Positions 5,936-12,018 of a stretch of 12,018 nt of DNA are shown here, in pieces. The stretch lies in NCBI GenBank assembly GCA_023258655.1, contig JALQWO010000040.1, positions 1 to 12,018 on the forward strand. The letters are read 5' to 3'. Both the position numbers and the translations under genes were made by a program. Source of the stretch: Bacteroidia bacterium. GTDB lineage: Bacteria > Bacteroidota > Bacteroidia > NS11-12g > UBA955. Within the stretch, counting starts at the first letter, position 1. The number at the start of each line of letters is the position of its first letter. The notes under the pieces were generated by a model, which was given only the letters and a program-made list of their open reading frames with translations, searched no databases and was not told the DNA's origin.

Positions 5936-8698
5936 ATGCACAAAATCGTTCCATTGAAGTCGTGTTTGTCAGTATTTTTCTGTTCACTACCCTGGTTTAT
6001 TTCAGCTCAGATTGCGGAAGTTCCGGGGAGCCAAGAATATGCAAAGATTTCACTTACTGGACCATCGGTCTTGCCCAGTGGCAGAATGGTCAAGCCCGCG
6101 GGTGAAACGAAATTGATATCGCGCGCACCCTACGGGTTGGCCGTTTCCAAGGACGAAAAAACAGCCGTTGTATTGCATAGCAACGCGATTTCTGTGGTTG
6201 ATTTGTCGGGAAAGGAAATGGCAGTATCTCGCTTTCCATCGTACGATGGTAAAAATGGCGATGTTATCAAGGGGGCGTCATTTGTGGGGGCGTGTTTTTC
6301 AAACGACAATCAGCGTGTTTTTTTAAGTGGTGGAGATAAAGGCAAAATATGGGTATTTGATGTGGTTGGGAAAAGGGTTGTAGATAGTTTCGATTTAAAC
6401 TTGGCCCACCCCGAGAGCCACCGTGAAGCGTTCGCCACTGATCTCATTTTGGATGAATCAAATGATGATCTTTGGGTGTTAGACCGAGCATGGTTTCAAT
6501 TGCATAGATTCTCTTTAAAAACCCACCAAATCAAAGCAAGTATTCCTACCGGCAGGATACCTTTTGGGATTGCCATGGCTCCAAAACAGAATAAGATTTT
6601 GGTTGCCAATGTAGGGATGTATGCATACCCGGTGGTGCCGGGAGTGAATGAAAAAACGAAAGATTCATTTTTGTTGCATTTTCCACCCTATGGTGCGCAC
6701 AGCAGGGAATCTCGCGAAGGTGTAGAAGTAGAGGGGCGGTTTGTCCCTGGATTGGGTGATCCTAACAACGACCAATCCATGAGCGTGTGGGTTGTTGACA
6801 CTCGCACCAATACTGTCGTTTCAAAAATTAAAACGGGCAAGCCCATTGGTGAGTTTATTGAGGATGCTGAAATCGTTGGAGGATCTCATCCCAACAGTAT
6901 TGTTTGTGACGCAAAGTACGCTTACATCTCTCAGGCCGGTAGCGATGATATTGCGATTGTTGATTTAAAAACAAACCGGTTACAGGGTGTTTGGCCGATA
7001 TTGACCCAAACATTTTTGGATCAGTCTAGAGGTTACATGCCCTATGGACTTGATTTGGATCTCAAAAGAAAGAGATTGTATGTGGCTTTGTTGGGATTCA
7101 ATGCGGTGGCTGTGATGGATTTGAAATCGGGAAAGAACTTGGGAATGATTCCGTCGGGTTGGGGTACAACTCGGGTGAAGTGTATTCCCTCAACGGGTGA
7201 AGTGCTGGCGGTATCAGCCCGGGGATTGGGTGCCGGACCCAATGGTGGACAAGGATTCCTATCGCCACCCCAGGGAACTTACATCGGAGATATTCAATTG
7301 GGTAGCCTTCAACGTGTGTCGTTCCTTTCCAATCAAAACGTATTGCGGGGTAGGGACGAGGTAATTGCCTACACCTATCAATTAAAGCTGGAAAAAAATG
7401 AGGATAATCCATTTTTCGGTCCAACATCGCCCATAAAACACATTGTGTACATCACCAAGGAAAACCGAACGTATGACGAAGTTTTCGGTCAACTGAAAGG
7501 CGGATTGGGAGATTCGAGCTTGAGTAGGTTTGGTGTGAACTGCGAATACACCATCAGTGGCCAGCTTAAAATGATTCACGATGATCAAACATGGGATTAT
7601 GGTGCCGACACGCTGAACAAAGAAACGATTGAGGCCCGAATGAAGGGTTTGAAAATTACACCCAACCACCACAAAATAGCCCAAGGCTTTGCCTACAGCG
7701 ATAATTTTTATTGTGACTCAGACGCTTCTATCCACGGGCATCATTGGATGGTGGGGACCATTCCCAACGAATACGTAGAGACCAATGCGGCCAATGAAGG
7801 TGATTTTCGTATTCTGTCGCCCGCGCCTGGTCGAAGGATGCCGAAGACTACAGGAGCAATGGATCCAGAGGATTATAACCAAATCGGTGGCTTATGGGAG
7901 GCCGTGCAAAGAGCCAAAAAATCGATCTATAACTTTGGTGAAGCCAACGAATATCAAGGCGTTCGGGAAGATTGGTATGATACGTTGAATGGTACTGGAA
8001 TGGCCGTGGCTTTTCCCATGCCTTCGGCAATTTACGCGCATACTTCGAGGAATTACGCAGGGTATAATACCAGCATTCCGGATCAATTTCGGGTTGAGCA
8101 GTTTGAGACCGAATTTACCAACAAATGGCTTTCAGGGACCGATACTTTACCCCAATTGATTACTATTCAATTGCCAAATGATCACACATCAAAACCGCGT
8201 CCAGCCGACGGTTATCCATTTGTGCATAGTTACGTGGCAGATAATGATTTGGCATTAGGCAGGATGCTACATTTTTTATCGCACACGCCCTATTGGAAAA
8301 ATATGCTCGTGATCGTGACCGAAGATGACCCACAAGGAGGCGTTGACCACATTGATGCGCATCGCAGTATTTTGATGATGGCGGGTCCCTATGTAAAAAG
8401 GAATTACACATCGCACACGCATGCCAATTTTGGTTCTATTATCAAGTTGATTTACAATACGATGGGCATCCCGGGGGTGAATCATTTTGATATCACCGCC
8501 TCTGATATCAGTGATTTTCTCACAACCAGCCCCGACTTTACTCCATACACTTTGGAGCCCAGCGACCTCAGGGTATTTGATCCAGCGGTTGCCCTTAGAA
8601 AATATAACAGAAACATTCCGTGGAGAGAATTAAAAATGTCAGAAGCCATGGATGATGAAAACACACAACGAAACGAATTTTATGACAATCACAAATAG
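5936..8698 (+). CDS. Secreted YncE-like beta-propeller / phosphoesterase fusion, paralogue 1
   Basis: A 920-aa exported protein of the type named bifunctional YncE family protein/alkaline phosphatase family protein. The ATG at 5936 is preferred over the GTG at 5915 because it puts a basic n-region, a hydrophobic core and the likely cleavage site (FISAQ) in signal-peptide order. Residues ~40-480 are a YVTN/YncE-type propeller with repeats such as IWVFDVVGKRVVDSF, IAIVDLKTNRLQGVW and VAVMDLKSGKNLG. The phosphoesterase (PF04185-like) domain runs from ~500 to 860, with ITKENRTYDE (506-515), DSDASIHGHHWM (594-605), NDHT (748-751) and EDDPQGGVDHIDAHRS (796-811), supplying the Asp/Glu/His/Asn metal ligands expected of the family. 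Its middle metal block differs from paralogue 2. Substrate is unknown; phosphodiester or phosphomonoester hydrolysis in the periplasm or at the surface is the inference. It overlaps the next gene slightly. Confidence 0.88.
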   Translation: MHKIVPLKSCLSVFFCSLPWFISAQIAEVPGSQEYAKISLTGPSVLPSGRMVKPAGETKLISRAPYGLAVSKDEKTAVVLHSNAISVVDLSGKEMAVSRFPSYDGKNGDVIKGASFVGACFSNDNQRVFLSGGDKGKIWVFDVVGKRVVDSFDLNLAHPESHREAFATDLILDESNDDLWVLDRAWFQLHRFSLKTHQIKASIPTGRIPFGIAMAPKQNKILVANVGMYAYPVVPGVNEKTKDSFLLHFPPYGAHSRESREGVEVEGRFVPGLGDPNNDQSMSVWVVDTRTNTVVSKIKTGKPIGEFIEDAEIVGGSHPNSIVCDAKYAYISQAGSDDIAIVDLKTNRLQGVWPILTQTFLDQSRGYMPYGLDLDLKRKRLYVALLGFNAVAVMDLKSGKNLGMIPSGWGTTRVKCIPSTGEVLAVSARGLGAGPNGGQGFLSPPQGTYIGDIQLGSLQRVSFLSNQNVLRGRDEVIAYTYQLKLEKNEDNPFFGPTSPIKHIVYITKENRTYDEVFGQLKGGLGDSSLSRFGVNCEYTISGQLKMIHDDQTWDYGADTLNKETIEARMKGLKITPNHHKIAQGFAYSDNFYCDSDASIHGHHWMVGTIPNEYVETNAANEGDFRILSPAPGRRMPKTTGAMDPEDYNQIGGLWEAVQRAKKSIYNFGEANEYQGVREDWYDTLNGTGMAVAFPMPSAIYAHTSRNYAGYNTSIPDQFRVEQFETEFTNKWLSGTDTLPQLITIQLPNDHTSKPRPADGYPFVHSYVADNDLALGRMLHFLSHTPYWKNMLVIVTEDDPQGGVDHIDAHRSILMMAGPYVKRNYTSHTHANFGSIIKLIYNTMGIPGVNHFDITASDISDFLTTSPDFTPYTLEPSDLRVFDPAVALRKYNRNIPWRELKMSEAMDDENTQRNEFYDNHK

Positions 8699-11117
8699 CA
8701 GTAAGTACCTATTGATTTGTTTGCTTGCCACAGTTGGCGGACTGTTCCCCTTGTTTGCGCAAACGGAACTTCCCAACGGGTGGAAACTATCGCCAAAAGG
8801 CGAAAAATATTCACTGGGCGATTTGCCAATGCAGATGATTTTGGACCCTTCCAATCGATACTTGGTGGTGGCCAATGCGGGCCAGAGCGATCATTCCTTG
8901 ATGGTGTTTGATATGCAACGCAAAATGATCACGGATAGTTTGCCTGTGAAGGCTACATTCTATGGCTTGGCCTTTGATACCAAATCCAATCAGCTTTTTT
9001 CTACCGGTGCCAATTTGAACGTCATCAATCGATATCAATTTAACGAAGGCAAATTACAGTATCTCGATTCCATTCATTTGGGCGATCAGTGGCCTGTAAA
9101 GATTTCTCCAACGGGGTTGTATGTTGACCCCCAAAGCCATGACTTGTTTGTGGCAACGAAAGAAGATTCGAGTCTCTACCAGATATCTCTCAACGATTTT
9201 GGTGTAAGACAACAGTGGAAATTGCCATCGGCGGGGTATGCGGTTTCGGGTGATGGACGGGGGAAAGTATTTGTGAGTCACTGGGGCGATGCCTCTGTTG
9301 GTGTTTTCAATGTGGTTGAAAGGCGATGGGAGTCAAAAATAGTGGTAGGCGACAACCCCAATGAAATGAAGTATGATGCCAAAGGCAATCGGTTGTTTGT
9401 GGCTTGCGCGGATGACAATACAGTGCATGTGATTCATTTGAATGAACATAGTCGGGTTGAAATTCTGCGGGCCGGTTTATATGGTACAAGCCTTACTGGC
9501 AGCGGAACGAATGCGTTGACTTTGTTGCAAAAGGGTAAAATACTGGTAGCAGCGAATTCGGATAACAATGCGTTGGCGGTTTTTGATGTCAAAAAGTTAG
9601 GTCGATACCGATTCAAGGGTTTTGTGCCAACGGGTTGGTATCCAACACAGGTGTTGGCATGGGACGATCAAATTGCCGTGGCTTGTGGTAAAGGTTTTGG
9701 TTCGATGTCCAATCCTCAGGGACCCAATCCCATGGAGCGCAAGACAAAAACGGAATATCAACAAGGACAAACCACCGCGCAAAAAGTACAATACATCGGA
9801 AGCCTGTTCCGAGGCGGACTGCAAATTATTGAAGCGCAAGAGGTCTTAAATGGCGGAAAGTTAAGTGAAAACACCTTGGCTGTGTATGCCAATTCTCCCT
9901 TCGATGGCGCTCAGGGCCGCGTGCAAAATATCCCCATGTCGAATCCCATACCCAACAAAGAGGGGGACACATCACCCATCAAACATGTGTTCTACATTAT
10001 CAAAGAAAATCGCACCTATGACCAAGTGCTGTCTGATCTGCCCCTCGGCGATGGCGATACTTCGCTGTTGTTGTTTGGAAGAAATATCACGCCCAATCAG
10101 CATAAGTTGGTGGAAGAATTTGTTCTGTTAGATCATTTTTACGTGGATGCAGAAGTGAGTGCAGATGGACATAATTGGAGCACCGCCGCTTATGCCAACG
10201 ATTACACGGAAAAAACATGGCCCACTCATTACGGTGGTAGGGGTGGAAATTATGTGTACGAAGGACAGCTCACTGTGGCCCATCCCCAACAAGGATTTCT
10301 GTGGGATCATGCCCAGCGTGCGGGAATCTCTTTTCGCAGTTATGGCGAATTTGTGGATGATTACAAACCCAACATTCCCGTACTTCAAAATCAGCATTGC
10401 AATTATTTTACCTCTTGGGATGAACGTGTGAGAGATACCTCTCGATTTACCCAATGGCGCCGTGATTTTGATAGTTTATTGGCCATTCAAAAAGTACCGG
10501 CACTCAATACCTTGCGATTTATCAATGATCACACCGAGGGGGTGCGGAAAAATCGTCCTACCCCTTTTGCCCATGTTGCAGACAATGATTTGGCGGTGGG
10601 TTTGTTTGTTGAATATTTGTCGAAGTCTCCCATTTGGAAAGAAAGCGTCGTATTTATCCTAGAGGATGACGCACAAAATGGGGCTGATCACATAGACGCG
10701 CACCGGTCCACGGCTTATGTTGCCGGCGGGTTCGTTAAGCGTGGTTTTGTGGATCACACCAAATACAGTACTAGCGGCATGCTGCGTACCATGGGGTTGA
10801 TTTTGGGGCTGCCGCCGATGAGTCAGTACGATGCTGGGGCCGAACCCATGTGGCGTTGTTTCGCTGATACCGCATCGCCAATAGGGTTTGAACATGTGCC
10901 GTCGATTGTGGATCTCAATGAGGTAAATTCTGCCACTAATCCCAAAGCAACCTCTTATTTGATGCGAATGAGCGATTCACTGGACTTAAGCAGGGAGGAC
11001 AAGGCCAACGAGCGATTGATGAATGAAATTTTGTGGAAGTACGTGAAAGGCGAACAATCAAAATTACCAATGGCTAGGATGGCTCCATGGGTAATTCCTT
11101 CGGTCACCAAAGATTGA
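8682..11117 (+). CDS. Secreted YncE-like beta-propeller / phosphoesterase fusion, paralogue 2
   Basis: An 811-aa paralogue of the preceding protein with the same two-part architecture. The start is set at ATG 8682, giving a 17-bp overlap with the upstream gene and a compact signal peptide (MTITNSSKYLLICLL, hydrophobic core, cleavage near LFAQ). An ATG at 8652 adds ten residues and is the alternative. The propeller spans ~30-420, with repeats such as LMVFDMQRKMITDSL, VHVIHLNEHSRVEIL and LAVFDVKKLGRYRF, then the conserved GWYPTQVLAWDD and GKGFGSMSNPQGPNP linker. The phosphoesterase domain follows: IIKENRTYDQ (439-448), DAEVSADGHNWS (489-500), INDHT (614-618) and EDDAQNGADHIDAHRS (661-676). The middle block has the form I associate with the main family. 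It is shorter than paralogue 1, mainly for lack of a propeller insertion and a C-terminal extension. It shares an operon-like arrangement with its neighbours. Confidence 0.88.
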   Translation: MTITNSSKYLLICLLATVGGLFPLFAQTELPNGWKLSPKGEKYSLGDLPMQMILDPSNRYLVVANAGQSDHSLMVFDMQRKMITDSLPVKATFYGLAFDTKSNQLFSTGANLNVINRYQFNEGKLQYLDSIHLGDQWPVKISPTGLYVDPQSHDLFVATKEDSSLYQISLNDFGVRQQWKLPSAGYAVSGDGRGKVFVSHWGDASVGVFNVVERRWESKIVVGDNPNEMKYDAKGNRLFVACADDNTVHVIHLNEHSRVEILRAGLYGTSLTGSGTNALTLLQKGKILVAANSDNNALAVFDVKKLGRYRFKGFVPTGWYPTQVLAWDDQIAVACGKGFGSMSNPQGPNPMERKTKTEYQQGQTTAQKVQYIGSLFRGGLQIIEAQEVLNGGKLSENTLAVYANSPFDGAQGRVQNIPMSNPIPNKEGDTSPIKHVFYIIKENRTYDQVLSDLPLGDGDTSLLLFGRNITPNQHKLVEEFVLLDHFYVDAEVSADGHNWSTAAYANDYTEKTWPTHYGGRGGNYVYEGQLTVAHPQQGFLWDHAQRAGISFRSYGEFVDDYKPNIPVLQNQHCNYFTSWDERVRDTSRFTQWRRDFDSLLAIQKVPALNTLRFINDHTEGVRKNRPTPFAHVADNDLAVGLFVEYLSKSPIWKESVVFILEDDAQNGADHIDAHRSTAYVAGGFVKRGFVDHTKYSTSGMLRTMGLILGLPPMSQYDAGAEPMWRCFADTASPIGFEHVPSIVDLNEVNSATNPKATSYLMRMSDSLDLSREDKANERLMNEILWKYVKGEQSKLPMARMAPWVIPSVTKD

Positions 11118-11124
11118 ACTAGTT

Positions 11125-12018
11125 ATGATGGATAGTCTGTTGAGTAACCTGGTTAGGGTGCGAAAGGGGATTGTTTTTTTTGGGGGATGGCTGTTTTCGT
11201 TGCCCCTAATAGGACTGTCGATGCCCGATGCCGATACGTCGAAAATTTCCACAACCCTGGCTCATCCTATGCCCGGGTATCTTGGATCAAACAACTTGGT
11301 TCAGGACTCTCTTAATGTGTCGCGATTGCCGGTAGCTTTGGTGGAAGGCACTTTGTTAAATAGCGTGGTTTGGGAGCGGCAGCCCTATCGAACAGCCATG
11401 CAAAAGACGAGCTTTAGCACTGGTAGTGATTCGAGAACTGCGCCAGAATTGTTAATGAATGTGACGGGTATTCTGGTGCAAAAAACAAACCATGGTGGGG
11501 GATCTCCTACACTCCGCGGACTCCAAGGGAATCAAACCCTGATGTTGGTAGACGGTGTGCGGTTGAACAATTCCATTTTTCGGTATGGTCCCAATCAATA
11601 TTTCAATACGTTAGACGCCTTGGGTTTAGATCAAATAGAGGTACTGTTCGGCCATGGTGCAGTACAGTATGGATCTGATGCTATGAGTGGTGCCTTGTTG
11701 GCAAAATACCACGAGCCATCTCGACAGAATTTAAATAAGGTGATGGTCCATGGGTTGATGCGCGGAATGTCGGCAAAACAAGAATTCTCTCGTCGCGTTT
11801 CAATGGACTATGCGACAAAAAAAATGGGCTTCACTGTGGGTGGTACGATTCGAGATTTTGGCGACGTTGTTGCCGGGGGCAGTCAAAAAAGTCTTGCGCC
11901 CACCGCTTACCGTGAGCGAGATTTGGATGCTAAATTTCAGTGGTATGGAAAAGGCGGTACTCTCACCATCGCCCATCAAAACAACAACCAATTTGATGTG
12001 CCTGTTTACCACAAGGTG
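11125..12018 (+). CDS. TonB-dependent outer-membrane receptor, N-terminal part (3' end outside window)
   Basis: An open frame of 298 codons from ATG 11125 (or 11128) to the window edge, 7 bp after the phosphoesterase stop. A basic N-terminus and hydrophobic stretch (GIVFFGGWLFSLPLIGLS) form a signal peptide. The plug domain follows from about residue 100: APELLMNVTGILVQK, TLRGLQGNQTLMLVDGVRLN, LDQIEVLFGHGAVQYGSDAM and SGALL, which are classic TonB-dependent-receptor plug blocks. The first barrel strands begin after ~residue 200. There is no CarboxypepD_reg-like domain before the plug, so this resembles the BtuB/FhuA-style short receptors rather than SusC proteins, and no SusD partner is visible. 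It imports some ligand using TonB energy; which one cannot be told from the plug. Position behind two secreted phosphoesterases suggests uptake of a product or ligand they handle. Confidence 0.92.
   Translation, partial: MMDSLLSNLVRVRKGIVFFGGWLFSLPLIGLSMPDADTSKISTTLAHPMPGYLGSNNLVQDSLNVSRLPVALVEGTLLNSVVWERQPYRTAMQKTSFSTGSDSRTAPELLMNVTGILVQKTNHGGGSPTLRGLQGNQTLMLVDGVRLNNSIFRYGPNQYFNTLDALGLDQIEVLFGHGAVQYGSDAMSGALLAKYHEPSRQNLNKVMVHGLMRGMSAKQEFSRRVSMDYATKKMGFTVGGTIRDFGDVVAGGSQKSLAPTAYRERDLDAKFQWYGKGGTLTIAHQNNNQFDVPVYHKV

Noticed and set aside
1..12018. CRISPR arrays, tRNA or rRNA genes, insertion sequences, prophage or toxin-antitoxin and defence genes
   Set aside because: I looked for regularly spaced repeats, cloverleaf folds, transposase motifs and terminal inverted repeats and saw none. 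Nearly all DNA is occupied by recognisable genes.

Overview
The window reads as a chromosomal segment of a Bacteroidota bacterium. The evidence is protein character: a MetG with a C-terminal tRNA-binding OB domain, a short Ppx beside Ppk1, secreted YncE-type propeller/phosphoesterase fusions with signal peptides ending in an AQ-type site, a TonB-dependent receptor and a vestigial beta-barrel C-terminus ending in Phe. Shine-Dalgarno signals are mostly weak or absent, as is usual in this phylum. Base composition looks moderate (mid-40s to about 50 % GC by eye). I cannot fix the family or genus.

Layout: (1) 1-550 (+) is the 3' end of methionyl-tRNA synthetase metG. (2) 457-2441 (-) is a tightly coupled two-gene unit: an LpxH-like metallophosphoesterase followed, through an ATGA overlap, by a GT28/MJ1255-type glycosyltransferase whose 3' end overlaps the 3' end of metG by 94 bp. 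(3) 2601-5592 (+) is ppk1 followed by a short ppx/gppA gene overlapping it by 20 bp, then a strong Rho-independent terminator at 5646-5680. (4) 5593-5935 is the only gap over 300 bp. It holds the terminator and, on the minus strand, a 31-codon vestige of an outer-membrane beta-barrel C-terminus. (5) 5936 to the window end (+) is a tight cluster of two paralogous secreted propeller/phosphoesterase proteins (920 and 811 aa) and, 7 bp further on, the first 298 codons of a TonB-dependent receptor that runs off the window.

How the genes may work together: ppk1 and ppx make and degrade polyphosphate, probably in a controlled ratio. The two phosphoesterases are predicted to be exported, and with the outer-membrane receptor they look like a scavenging locus for a phosphorus-containing or other ligand. 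The substrate cannot be read from the sequence. The minus-strand pair probably acts on membrane lipid or lipid A-type precursors. Nothing here is a clear-cut new defence or mobile system. The most interesting parts are the tandem diverged phosphoesterases with their receptor, the decayed beta-barrel remnant, and the overlapping convergent gene ends.
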